DNA from: Alphaproteobacteria bacterium
Lineage (GTDB): Bacteria > Pseudomonadota > Alphaproteobacteria > CACIAM-22H2
Assembly: GCA_016793165.1 (NCBI GenBank)
Contig: JAEULA010000073.1
Span: 1 to 64,000 of the forward strand
Length of the DNA stretch: 64,000 nucleotides
Reading direction: 5' to 3'
In this document: one piece after another, positions 1-7,629 of the stretch
Position numbering within the stretch: position 1 is the first letter of the stretch
How the letters are laid out: every line of letters starts with the position of its first letter
Translations under genes and position numbers: made by a program
The notes under the pieces: generated by a model
Told to the model about the DNA's origin: nothing
The model's database searches: none
What the model saw: the letters and a program-made list of their open reading frames with translations, nothing else

Positions 1-36
1 GGCAATACGGCCGCCGATTCCGAGGTTGAGATTCAT
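1..36 (-). CDS. possible 5' end of a gene leaving the left edge
   Basis: An ATG on the minus strand at 36 opens a frame that stays open to the window edge and reads MNLNLGIGGRIA. A weak GGGACG lies about 7 bases upstream. The hydrophobic beginning followed by GGR-I-A resembles the N-terminus of short-chain dehydrogenases, but twelve codons are not enough to name a family. It would lie downstream of the patatin-like gene on the same strand, about 120 bases after its stop. It may simply be chance. Confidence 0.25.
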   Translation of the reverse strand, partial: MNLNLGIGGRIA

Positions 37-158
37 GAAGAGCGTCCCGGCCTGATGCGCCGCGGCGGATCCGCGGCGTCCGGCATCATGGGCAGGCGGT
101 CGTCATCGCCGGATTAAGGACGGCTTGCCATTTCGTCGCACGCACTAGGCCGGACGGA

Positions 159-1328
159 CTAGCGGCCATGGCGATGGATGTCGTGGGCCGCGACGCCCGA
201 CTCGCCGCGCGGGCGCGCGAGGAAGTCGGGACGCGCGAGCGAGGCACGCGTGTCCTCGTAGCCGGCGCGCCAGTGCTCGCGCATCGTCTCCAGGCTGAAT
301 TCGTAATCCTTGAAGTGGCCCTGGAACGCGCGCGACCGGTAGATGAGGTGGACGACGTTGAACACCTTGCGGCAGGCGTTCTCCTCGAGCAGCGCCCAGA
401 GCTCCGAGCCGTAGAGCGACTCCGGCAGCTGCGGCAGCGCCTTCGCGATCGCGCGGCGCAGGCGCTGGCGATCGAGCGTGCTGTCGGTCGACTTGCGCGT
501 GCGGCTGGAGAAGCGGATGTCCTTCTCCCGCTCGAGGGCATCGTCGATGCGCCGGGGCACCTCGCCGCGCGCGCTCCACAGGTCGACCTGGAAGGCGAGC
601 GTGTCGAGACGCGGCTGCGCCTCCAGCACGTATTCGAGGGGCGTGTTCGACACGATGCCGCCGTCCCAGTACCAGCGGCCGTCGATCTCGATCGGCGGGA
701 ACCCCGGCGGCAGGGCGCCCGAGGCCATGACGTGGCGGGCGTCCAGCCGGCACGTCGCGCTGTCGAAATAGGCGAAGTTCCCCGACTCGACGTCGACGGC
801 GCCGAGCGCGACCGTCTCGCCGGCCGCGTTGACGAGATCCCAGTCCACGAGACGATCGAGCGTGCGGGCGAGCTCGCCGGTGTCGTAGATACCGACCCGT
901 CCGGGCGGCAGGTCGACGCCGGGAAGCGGCGGCGGCATGCGCAACGCGAAGAACCCGGGCTGCCCCTCGACCAGCGCGCGGCCGGCGGCGATCGAGCTCG
1001 CCAAGCCGCGCAGTCCCGGAACCGAGGCCCAGATGTCGCCGAGCCACGCGAGGGCGCCGGGCTGGCAGACGGTCTCCCAGAATTGTCGCAGCCGCTCGAC
1101 GCGGCGCGTCGGCGCATTCCCCGCGATCAGGGCGACGTTGATCGCGCCGATCGAGATGCCCGCGTAGCGGTTGGGCGCGATCCCCGCCTCGGCCAGCGCC
1201 TCGTAGACGCCGGCCTGGTAGGAGCCGAGCGCGCCGCCGCCCTGGAGAACGAGGGCGACGGTCTCGTAGTCCGCGACGACGCGGCGAGCGGCGGCGGCGT
1301 CGGGCGTCGACGGGTTCGGGTCGATCAT
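159..1328 (-). CDS. patatin-like phospholipase
   Basis: Predicted 389-residue acyl hydrolase of the patatin family, which cleaves acyl esters of lipids with a Ser-Asp dyad. The oxyanion-hole motif GGGALG is at about residues 30-35, the nucleophile elbow GISIGA follows at about 57-62 (Ser about 59), and the DGG motif with the catalytic Asp occurs in WYWDGGIVSNTP. No signal peptide is visible, so it is probably cytoplasmic or peripheral. The start ATG at 1328 was chosen because GAGGAGAG lies 5-6 bases upstream; the frame is open further up, but without a better site. The C-terminal part after the patatin core contains a DUF3734-like region (RSRAFQGHFKDYEFS), common in proteobacterial members. 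It is divergent from the glycerophosphodiesterase gene, only 74 bases apart, which fits a lipid-turnover pair. The physiological substrate is unknown. Confidence 0.88.
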   Translation of the reverse strand: MIDPNPSTPDAAAARRVVADYETVALVLQGGGALGSYQAGVYEALAEAGIAPNRYAGISIGAINVALIAGNAPTRRVERLRQFWETVCQPGALAWLGDIWASVPGLRGLASSIAAGRALVEGQPGFFALRMPPPLPGVDLPPGRVGIYDTGELARTLDRLVDWDLVNAAGETVALGAVDVESGNFAYFDSATCRLDARHVMASGALPPGFPPIEIDGRWYWDGGIVSNTPLEYVLEAQPRLDTLAFQVDLWSARGEVPRRIDDALEREKDIRFSSRTRKSTDSTLDRQRLRRAIAKALPQLPESLYGSELWALLEENACRKVFNVVHLIYRSRAFQGHFKDYEFSLETMREHWRAGYEDTRASLARPDFLARPRGESGVAAHDIHRHGR

Positions 1329-1402
1329 CGGCTCTCCTCGTTCGCGGCCGGTCAGGCATGCGCGGTGTTGCGACATGCGCCCGCTCCCGGCAAATTCGCG
1401 GC

Positions 1403-2140
1403 ATGAAGCTCCCGAGCATCATCGGTCACCGCGGCGCGAAGGCCAATGCGCCGGAGAACACGCTCGCCGGCCTGCGCCGCGCCCACGAGGAGGGCGCGAG
1501 CTGGGTCGAGTTCGACGTCAAGCTCACGAAGGACAACGTCCCGATCCTGATCCACGACGAGACGCTCGAGCGGACGACGAACGGGCGCGGCCCGGTCCGC
1601 GACCTGACGCTGGAGTCGCTCCGCCTCGTCGATGCCGGATGCCCGGCGGTCTTCGGCGACCGTTTCAAGGGGGAGCGGATCCCGACGCTCGAGGAATGCC
1701 TCGCGCTCCTGCTCGAGCTCGGGATGGGATTTAATCTCGAGGTCAAGCCCTGCCCGGGGCGCGAACGCGAGACCGCGATCCTCGCCCTGAGGACCGTGAT
1801 GCGGGTCTGGCCGGCGCATGCGGCAACGCCGATCATCTCCTCGTTCAAGCTGCCGGCGCTCGAGGCCGCGCGCGAGACCGCACCCGACCTGCCGCGCGGC
1901 TATCTCTCGGAGCGCCTGGATGCGGGCTGGCTCGAGGCCGCGCGGCGCCTGGACTGCACCACCATCCACCCCGGATTTCGCGCGCTGACGGATGCCCAGG
2001 TGAGGCTCGCCAAGCATCACGGCTATCCGGTTCTCGTCTGGACGGTGAACGAGCCGGCGCGGGCCGTCGAGCTGCGCGGCTGGGGCGTCGACAGCCTGAT
2101 CACCGACACGCCCGGCGCGATCGCGAAGGCGATCGCGTGA
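1403..2140 (+). CDS. ugpQ: glycerophosphodiester phosphodiesterase
   Basis: 245-residue GDPD-family enzyme that hydrolyses glycerophosphodiesters to glycerol-3-phosphate and an alcohol. The family signature is complete: GHRG at about residues 8-11, PENT at 17-20 with the catalytic Glu, EFDVKLTKD, LIHDETLERTTNG with the second catalytic His, and LEVKP later on. No signal peptide is seen, so a cytoplasmic enzyme of the UgpQ type is most likely; the symbol is by similarity only, because no ugp transporter genes are nearby. The start at 1403 puts the HRG motif at its usual distance; an upstream start at 1358 would add 15 residues unlike the family. The next gene begins with GTG at 2137, overlapping the TGA stop by four bases, so the two are probably co-translated. 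Confidence 0.9.
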   Translation: MKLPSIIGHRGAKANAPENTLAGLRRAHEEGASWVEFDVKLTKDNVPILIHDETLERTTNGRGPVRDLTLESLRLVDAGCPAVFGDRFKGERIPTLEECLALLLELGMGFNLEVKPCPGRERETAILALRTVMRVWPAHAATPIISSFKLPALEAARETAPDLPRGYLSERLDAGWLEAARRLDCTTIHPGFRALTDAQVRLAKHHGYPVLVWTVNEPARAVELRGWGVDSLITDTPGAIAKAIA

Positions 2141-2844
2141 AGCTGGCGGCCGCGGCCCTGATCGTCGCGCTGGCAGCGGGCGCGGCGCTCCCCGGCGTTG
2201 CGCAGCCGGTGGTGCCCTCCGGCTCCGATCTCGAAGCCGTCGGCTGGCGGCCGATCCTGTTCCGCGGCCGCAAACCCACGCGATTCGAGAGCGCGGGCGG
2301 CGCCACCATAAGCGTCGACGCCGAGGCGTCATCGTCGATGCTCTCGACGCCGCTGGGCTTCGACCCTTCGGCATTCCGCTGCGTGGCTTGGCGCTGGATC
2401 GTCGACGAGTCGACCCTGCCGGCGACCGATCTGTCCCGGCGCGGCGGCGACGATCGCCATCTCATCGTGTCGATCGGCTTCGCCTTCGAACCGGATCGCG
2501 CGAGCCTGTCCGAACGGATGCGCTACGCCCTGGCCCGGCAGCAGGCCGGCCGGGACATCCCGGCGCGCGTGCTCTTCTACGTGTGGGGCGGCGCGCATCC
2601 GCGCGACTCCTGGCTCGCGAGTCCCTACATGGACGGCGCGGGCTTCATCCGCGTCGTCGAGCCTGCGCCGGGGCCGCACGGGCGCTGGATCGACGTCGCC
2701 GTCGACGTCGCTGCCGACTACGAGGCCCGCTTCGCCGCGCCGCCGCCACCCGTCGTCGAGATCGCGATCGGCAGCGACAGCGACGACACGAACGCTCGGA
2801 CGCGCGGTCGCATCGGCGACCTCGCGATCAAGCCGAGGTGTTGA
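2137..2844 (+). CDS. exported DUF3047 family protein
   Basis: 235-residue protein with a cleavable-looking signal peptide (about residues 1-22, ending PGVAQP), so a periplasmic location is inferred. The mature part carries the marks of the DUF3047 family: a CVAWRWIVD segment, an RRGGDD motif, a VLFYVWGG strand, a W-A-SPY segment and a C-terminal EIAIGSDSDDTNARTRG motif. The family has no established biochemical function that I know. Its GTG start lies inside the stop codon of the upstream phosphodiesterase gene, implying translational coupling and perhaps a shared role at the envelope. The family call is based on recall of these motifs. Confidence 0.72.
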   Translation: MKLAAAALIVALAAGAALPGVAQPVVPSGSDLEAVGWRPILFRGRKPTRFESAGGATISVDAEASSSMLSTPLGFDPSAFRCVAWRWIVDESTLPATDLSRRGGDDRHLIVSIGFAFEPDRASLSERMRYALARQQAGRDIPARVLFYVWGGAHPRDSWLASPYMDGAGFIRVVEPAPGPHGRWIDVAVDVAADYEARFAAPPPPVVEIAIGSDSDDTNARTRGRIGDLAIKPRC

Positions 2845-2959
2845 GACAAGCTTGCCCTTTCCATGCCGGGTCGGCTGCGCTACGAAGGCCCGTGAATGAT
2901 CGGCGGGACGCCGCCGCTAACCCCCAGCGCAATAAAGAATTTTCGGGAAGCCTGTCGCC

Positions 2960-4357
2960 ATGCTGGCGTTGAAGCCGTTGAAGATTTCCGGCCGTGAAGT
3001 GGTCCCCATCGTCGAGGGGGGCAAGGGAATCTCCGTTTCAAACGGTGAGAGCTCGGGCGCCTGGGCGGCCTCGGGCGGCGTCGGCACGTTCTCGGGCGTG
3101 AACGCGGATTCCTATGACGCCAGCGGCAAGCTGCTGGAGCAGATCTATCACGGCCGCACGCGCAGCGAGCGCCACGAGGAGCTGGTCGCGTACTCGATCA
3201 AGGGCGCCATCGCGCAGGCCCGGATCGCGCACGAGATGTCGAACGGCCAGGGCCGAATCCACATGAACATCCTGTGGGAGATGGGGGCCGCCGAGCGGAT
3301 CCTCACCGCGGCGCTCGAGGGCGCCAAGGGCCTGATCCACGGCGTCACCTGCGGCGCCGGCATGCCTTACAGGATCGCCGAGATCTGCGCGCGCTACGGC
3401 GTCTACTATTACCCGATCATCTCCTCGGCCCGCGCCTTCCGGGCGCTGTGGAAGCGCGCCTACCACAAGTTCCGCGACGGCCTCGGCGCCGTCGTCTACG
3501 AGGATCCGTGGCTGGCCGGCGGCCACAACGGCCTGTCGAACGCCGAGGATCCGCGCAAGCCCGAGCCGCCCCTGCCGCGCATCATCGAGCTGCGCAAGCA
3601 GATGAACGAGTTCGGCCTCCACGACACGCCGATCGTCATGGCCGGCGGCGTGTGGTGCCTCGAGGAATGGCAGGACTTCATCGGCAATCCCGAAGTCGGC
3701 CCCATCGCCTTTCAGTTCGGCACGCGGCCGCTGCTCACGCAGGAGAGCCCGATCAGCAAGGAATGGAAGCAGCGCCTGCTGACGCTCAAAGCCGGCGACG
3801 TGCTGCTGCACCGCTTCTCGCCGACCGGCTTCTATTCCTCCGCGGTGATCAACCCGTTCCTGCGCGAGCTCGACGACCGCTCCAAGCGCCAGATCCCGTA
3901 TTCGACGGCGCCCGTCGGAGAAATGACGGAGGTGCTCGCGATCGGCGCGCGCGCCCGGAAGGTCTATGTCGGTTCCGCCGACAAGGCGCATGCGCAAGCG
4001 TGGATTGCCGCAGGCTTCACCGAGGCGATGCGCACGCCGGACTCGACCCTCATCTTCGTGACGCCCGCGAAGGCCGCGCAGATCCACGAACACCAGGTCG
4101 CCTGCATGGGATGCCTCTCGGCCTGCCTGTTCTCGAATTGGGCGCAGACCGAGGAAGGCACGACCGGCAAGAAGGCGGACCCGCGCTCGTTCTGCATCCA
4201 GAAGACGCTGCAGGACATCGCGCATACCAGCGACGTCGACACCCAGCTGATGTTCGCGGGGCACAACGCCTATCGCTTCGCCTCCGATCCCTTCTACGCC
4301 AACGGCTTCATTCCCACGGTCAAGCAGCTGGTCGAGCGCATCCAGACCGGTGCCTGA
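2960..4357 (+). CDS. nitronate monooxygenase-like flavoprotein
   Basis: 465-residue TIM-barrel protein resembling the nitronate monooxygenase (2-nitropropane dioxygenase) family, FMN enzymes that oxidise alkyl nitronates. Visible features are the glycine-rich N-terminus with VEGGKGISVSN, the barrel segment LIHGVTCGAG, the LAGGHNG motif at about residues 185-191 that corresponds to the family catalytic/flavin-binding GGH segment, and PIVMAGGVW. It is about 100 residues longer than classical enzymes of the family. The extra C-terminus contains CMGCLSAC and a further Cys in SFCIQ, which could bind metal or form disulfides. This longer, Cys-containing type is common in alphaproteobacteria and its substrate is not established. 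GGGAAG lies 9-14 bases before the ATG. It stands alone, with 115 bases before it and 105 bases before irr. Confidence 0.75.
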   Translation: MLALKPLKISGREVVPIVEGGKGISVSNGESSGAWAASGGVGTFSGVNADSYDASGKLLEQIYHGRTRSERHEELVAYSIKGAIAQARIAHEMSNGQGRIHMNILWEMGAAERILTAALEGAKGLIHGVTCGAGMPYRIAEICARYGVYYYPIISSARAFRALWKRAYHKFRDGLGAVVYEDPWLAGGHNGLSNAEDPRKPEPPLPRIIELRKQMNEFGLHDTPIVMAGGVWCLEEWQDFIGNPEVGPIAFQFGTRPLLTQESPISKEWKQRLLTLKAGDVLLHRFSPTGFYSSAVINPFLRELDDRSKRQIPYSTAPVGEMTEVLAIGARARKVYVGSADKAHAQAWIAAGFTEAMRTPDSTLIFVTPAKAAQIHEHQVACMGCLSACLFSNWAQTEEGTTGKKADPRSFCIQKTLQDIAHTSDVDTQLMFAGHNAYRFASDPFYANGFIPTVKQLVERIQTGA

Positions 4358-4462
4358 TCGCCAGCCGCCCGTACGATCTTCTGCAACCGTTCCAGGGTCG
4401 GACCTAGGCCCATAGCAAAACAGCCTTTTCAGGGACCTCATGATCACCTATATCGGAGGCCC

Positions 4463-4894
4463 ATGATCGGCACTCGTCCCTTTTCCCAGGCCCTCGATCG
4501 CCTGAAGCGCCATGGCCTGCGGCCCACGCGCCAGCGCTTGGCGCTGGTCAAGCTCCTGTTCGACCGGGGCGACCGGCACCTGACGGCCGATCAGCTCCAT
4601 GCCGAGGCCGCCGCGGCCGGGGTCCGGGTGTCCCTGGCCACCGTCTACAACACGCTCAACCAGTTCACCGCCGCCGGGCTGCTGCGGGAGGTGGTCGTCG
4701 AGGCCGGTCGTTCCTACTTCGACACCAACACGAGCGAGCACCACCACGCGATGGTCGAGCCCACCGGCGAGCTGTTCGACATACCCGCCGGCGACGTCCG
4801 CCTGTCGGCGCTGCCGCCCCTTCCCCCGGGAACCAAGCTGCGCCGGGTGGACGTCATCTTGCGCGTCGTCAAGTCGCAAGATCCCGCTTCCTGA
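4463..4894 (+). CDS. irr: Irr-type Fur family iron regulator
   Basis: 143-residue Fur-superfamily repressor. The winged-helix region shows GLRPTRQRLALVKLLF, then VSLATVYNTLNQFT (recognition helix), AGLLREV, and YFDTNTSEHHHAM with the triple-His site that binds haem or metal in Irr. The FDIP segment after the His cluster is typical of Irr rather than Fur, Zur or PerR. The N-terminal Cys-Pro haem regulatory motif of Bradyrhizobium Irr is absent, as in many other alphaproteobacterial Irr proteins. The start at 4463 has CGGAGG 3-4 bases upstream, which is rather close. An Irr-box-like palindrome lies only 19 bases after the stop and in front of the rubrerythrin gene. Irr is known to sense iron supply through haem; control of the downstream genes is inferred. 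Confidence 0.88.
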   Translation: MIGTRPFSQALDRLKRHGLRPTRQRLALVKLLFDRGDRHLTADQLHAEAAAAGVRVSLATVYNTLNQFTAAGLLREVVVEAGRSYFDTNTSEHHHAMVEPTGELFDIPAGDVRLSALPPLPPGTKLRRVDVILRVVKSQDPAS

Positions 4895-4912
4895 ATAAAT
4901 GGATCGTCACGA

Positions 4913-4931
4913 GTCTGGAATGGTTCCAGAC
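4913..4931 (+). promoter_or_regulatory. candidate Irr box (iron control element)
   Basis: Perfect inverted repeat: arms GTCTGGAA (4913-4920) and TTCCAGAC (4924-4931) around TGG. The inner 17 bases match the consensus I recall for Irr boxes (TTTRGAAYNRTTCYAAA) at all but two symmetrical positions. It lies two bases upstream of a TTGACA -35 hexamer, between irr and rubrerythrin, so Irr could act as repressor or activator here. Confidence 0.72.
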
Positions 4932-4933
4932 CG

Positions 4934-4961
4934 TTGACAGGGCCGCCGGCTTGGCGTTACT
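4934..4961 (+). promoter_or_regulatory. probable promoter of the rubrerythrin operon
   Basis: TTGACA at 4934-4939 is a consensus -35. The -10 is degenerate, best read as GTTACT at 4956-4961 after a 16-base spacer, as is common in alphaproteobacteria. The -35 abuts the Irr-box palindrome. The start of transcription would fall about 65 bases before the rubrerythrin ATG. Confidence 0.5.
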
Positions 4962-5031
4962 CCTCGCCCCACGCGTTGGTTCTTCGTGCCTGGATGGCTC
5001 GCGGAACGCGCGCCAACGAGGGAGAACACCG

Positions 5032-5451
5032 ATGCCCAAGCTCAAGGGAACCAAGACCGAAGGCAACCTCAAGGCGGCCTTCGCCGGCGAGAGCCAGGCG
5101 AACCGTCGCTACCTCTACTTCGCGCAAAAGGCGGACGTTGAGGGCTACAACGACGTCGCGGCGGTCTTCCGCTCGACGGCCGAAGGCGAGACCGGCCACG
5201 CCCACGGCCACCTCGAGTTCCTCGAGGAGACCGGCGACCCGGCGACGGGCCTGCCGATCGGCACGACGGCCGACAACCTCAAGGCCTCGATCGCCGGCGA
5301 GACGCACGAGTACACCGACATGTACCCGGGCATGGCCAAGACGGCCCGCGACGAGAACTTCGAGGAGATCGCCGACTGGTTCGAGACCTTGGCCAAGGCC
5401 GAGAAGAGCCACGCCGGGAAGTTCCAGAAGACGCTGAACGACCTGAAGTGA
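5032..5451 (+). CDS. rubrerythrin-family ferritin-like protein
   Basis: 139-residue four-helix ferritin-like protein. The first half has the rubrerythrin signature TEGNLKAAFAGESQANRRYLYFA (read in two parts: E-x-Q and R-Y), then EGETGHAHGHLEFL (E-x2-H ligand pair). The second half has LKASIAGETHEYTDMYPG and AKAEKSHAGKF (E-x2-H). These acidic and His residues form the di-iron site that reduces hydrogen peroxide. The C-terminal rubredoxin domain with its two CxxC pairs is missing, so electrons must come from another protein; the downstream Fe-S protein is a plausible donor. The start at 5032 follows GAGGGAG at a good distance. It is preceded by the Irr-box promoter and followed by a strong hairpin. 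A role in peroxide or iron stress is inferred. Confidence 0.88.
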   Translation: MPKLKGTKTEGNLKAAFAGESQANRRYLYFAQKADVEGYNDVAAVFRSTAEGETGHAHGHLEFLEETGDPATGLPIGTTADNLKASIAGETHEYTDMYPGMAKTARDENFEEIADWFETLAKAEKSHAGKFQKTLNDLK

Positions 5452-5460
5452 CCTGAGAGG

Positions 5461-5493
5461 CTGCGGGCGCGTCCGACCCGGATGCGCCCGCAG
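5461..5493 (+). terminator. strong intercistronic hairpin after rubrerythrin
   Basis: Arms CTGCGGGCGC (5461-5470) and GCGCCCGCAG (5484-5493) pair perfectly over 10 bases around a 13-base loop. No T-run follows, so it may be an attenuating or mRNA-stabilising hairpin that raises rubrerythrin mRNA over the downstream genes rather than a full terminator. Confidence 0.55.
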
Positions 5494-5536
5494 CGTCGAT
5501 CCGACCAGCGTCGTCCCGTCGCGAGGAACAGCAGCC

Positions 5537-6880
5537 ATGCGTGAAGGCAGTCTCGAAGCACCGACCCGGCACAATCTCGACTGGAACAATCCCGAGTTCT
5601 GGGACGAGGCCAAGCTCGAGGCAGAGCTGCGTCGCGTCTACGACATCTGTCACGGCTGCCGGCGCTGCTTCAATCTCTGCGATTCCTTCCCGAAGCTCTT
5701 CGAGCACATCGACCAGGCGCCCAACGAGTCGATCGAGGATCTTTCGCGCCAGCAGCTGCAGGACGTCGTCGATGCCTGCACGCTCTGCGACATGTGCTAC
5801 ATGACCAAGTGCCCCTACGTGCCGCCGCACGAGTGGAACCTGGATTTCCCGCATCTGATGCTCCGCGCCCGCGCGATCGAGACGCGCAAGAACGGCGTGA
5901 AGTGGAACGAGCGCGCGCTCACGCAGACCGACCGCAACGGCAAGCTCGCGGCGCTCGTCGCGCCGATCGCGAACTGGGGCTCGCGGGAAGGCAACGGCCT
6001 GACCCGCCCGGTGATGGAGAAGGCGCTCGGCATCCACCGCGAGGCGCGGCTGCCGAAGTTCAACACCGCGACGTTCAAGATGCGCGATCGCGGCGCACCG
6101 TCGCAGCTGAACCGGGAGGCGCCCGCGTTCGGCAAGCGCAAGGCCGCGCTCTACGCGACCTGCTTCGTCAACTACAACGATCCGCAGATCGGCATGGCCG
6201 CTCGCGCAGTGCTCAACCACAACGGCGTCGAGACGCGCGTCGAGTATCCGCGCTGCTGTGGCATGCCGCAGCTCGAGCACGGCGAGATCGAGAAGGTCGC
6301 CGCCAACGCCAAGGCGGTCGCGGCGCACTTCTCGCCGCTGATCGACGAGGGCTGGGACGTCGTCGCGCTCGTCCCCTCCTGCGCGCTGATGCTCAAGTTC
6401 GAGTGGCCGCTGATCGTCCCTGACGATCCGCTGGTGAAGAAGCTCGCGCAGGCGACCTTCGACATCACCGAATACGTCGTCGACATCGCCAAGAAGGACG
6501 GTCTCGCCGAGGGCCTCAAGCCGCTCGACGGCGGCGTCGCCGTCCACCTCGCCTGCCATGCCCGCGCCCAGAACATGGGCCCGAAGGCGGCCGAGCTGCT
6601 GCGGCTGATCCCCGGCGCCGAGGTCCAGGTGATCGAGCGCTGCTCCGGCCACGGCGGCAGCTGGGGCATCATGAAGGAGAACTTCGAGACCGCGGTGAAG
6701 GTCGGCAAGCCGGCCGCGCGCGCGGCCGCGAAATCCGGCAAGACGCACCTCGCCTCGGAATGTCCGCTCGCCGGAGATCACCTCGCGCAGATCATCGATC
6801 GGCTCGGCGAGAGCGAGGGCAAGGCGCCCGATCCGAAGCACCCGATCGAGCTGTTCGCCCGGGCCTACGGCCTCGCCTGA
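5537..6880 (+). CDS. heterodisulfide-reductase-related Fe-S/CCG protein
   Basis: 447-residue redox protein built like GlpC/HdrD-type subunits. Two ferredoxin-type clusters are evident near the N-terminus: CHGCRRCFNLC at about residues 38-48 and CTLCDMCYMTKCP at about 82-94, each able to hold a [4Fe-4S] cluster. Two CCG-type Cys modules follow: RCCGMPQLEHG in the middle, and CHARAQNMG with the later RCSGHGGSWG in the C-terminal half. Such proteins usually pass electrons between a quinone or flavin partner and a thiol or iron target. There is no transmembrane segment. The gene lies between rubrerythrin and DUF3501, an arrangement I recall from many proteobacteria, which suggests it reduces the rubrerythrin or an associated partner; that role is inferred. 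The ATG at 5537 is preceded by GAGGA. Confidence 0.8.
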   Translation: MREGSLEAPTRHNLDWNNPEFWDEAKLEAELRRVYDICHGCRRCFNLCDSFPKLFEHIDQAPNESIEDLSRQQLQDVVDACTLCDMCYMTKCPYVPPHEWNLDFPHLMLRARAIETRKNGVKWNERALTQTDRNGKLAALVAPIANWGSREGNGLTRPVMEKALGIHREARLPKFNTATFKMRDRGAPSQLNREAPAFGKRKAALYATCFVNYNDPQIGMAARAVLNHNGVETRVEYPRCCGMPQLEHGEIEKVAANAKAVAAHFSPLIDEGWDVVALVPSCALMLKFEWPLIVPDDPLVKKLAQATFDITEYVVDIAKKDGLAEGLKPLDGGVAVHLACHARAQNMGPKAAELLRLIPGAEVQVIERCSGHGGSWGIMKENFETAVKVGKPAARAAAKSGKTHLASECPLAGDHLAQIIDRLGESEGKAPDPKHPIELFARAYGLA

Positions 6881-6897
6881 GTCCCCGACACCGAGAG

Positions 6898-7506
6898 ATG
6901 CAACCGATGCTGGCAACCATGAAGACCGAGATCTCCCGCGCCGACGTCCTCCCGCTCGACGCCTATGCCCGCGACCGCAAGGCGCTGCGCGCCGACGTCG
7001 TCGCGATCAAGCGCAATCGACGCGTCGCCGTCGGCCCCTTCGCAACCTTCTACTTCGAGAATTACCGCACGATGTGGCACCAGGTGCACGAGATGCTCCT
7101 GATCGAAAAGGGCGGCGAGGCGCAGATCGAGGACGAGCTGCGCGCCTACAATCCCCTGATCCCCAAGGGTCGCGAACTGGTCGCCACGGTGATGCTCGAG
7201 ATCGAGGACGAGGTCCGGCGCTCGCGCACGCTGGCGAAGCTCGGCGGCATCGAGAGGCACATGTTCGTCGCCGTCGGTGCGACGCGCGTCTCGGCTCGCC
7301 CCGAGGGCGACGTCGAGCGCACCAAGGCCGACGGCAAGACGAGCTCGGTCCACTTCGTCCATTTCGACTTCACGCCGGCGCAGATCGCGCAGTTCCGCGA
7401 TCCCGCCGTGCAGGTGATCGTCGGGATCGACCATCCCGAATACAGCCACATGGCGGTGATGGCGCCCGCCGTGCGCACGGCGCTCGCCGAGGACTTCGCT
7501 GCCTGA
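6898..7506 (+). CDS. DUF3501 family protein
   Basis: 202-residue soluble protein matching the DUF3501 family by its segments RKALRADVVAIKRNRRV, FENYRTMWHQVHEML (conserved W and H), AYNPLIPKGRELVATVMLEI and VHFVHFDFT, and a C-terminal DHPEYSH. No function is established for the family. The His-rich motifs could bind metal, but this is speculation. It follows the Fe-S protein by 17 bases and is the last gene before a two-way terminator, so it closes the rubrerythrin operon. Start choice is uncertain: ATG at 6898 immediately follows GAGAG, whereas ATG at 6907 has GAGAG at a 9-base distance and may be the real one; the difference is three residues. Confidence 0.78.
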   Translation: MQPMLATMKTEISRADVLPLDAYARDRKALRADVVAIKRNRRVAVGPFATFYFENYRTMWHQVHEMLLIEKGGEAQIEDELRAYNPLIPKGRELVATVMLEIEDEVRRSRTLAKLGGIERHMFVAVGATRVSARPEGDVERTKADGKTSSVHFVHFDFTPAQIAQFRDPAVQVIVGIDHPEYSHMAVMAPAVRTALAEDFAA

Positions 7507-7545
7507 TCGGCGGACATTCCCGCGCCGGGCGGGCGGGGAAAAGAC

Positions 7546-7573
7546 AAAGGGCCGCGCAAGGACGCGGCCCTTT
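7546..7573. terminator. two-way rho-independent terminator
   Basis: Arms AAAGGGCCGCG (7546-7556) and CGCGGCCCTTT (7563-7573) pair over 11 bases with a 6-base loop. TTTTCC follows on the plus strand, and the minus strand continues through CTTTGTCTTTTCC. It lies between the convergent DUF3501 gene and the peptide-binding protein gene and can serve both. Confidence 0.85.
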
Positions 7574-7629
7574 TCCGTTGGCCGCCGGCACCTCAGCGGG
7601 CCGGCGGCCTCGTCGTCCTGCCGCGCCGG

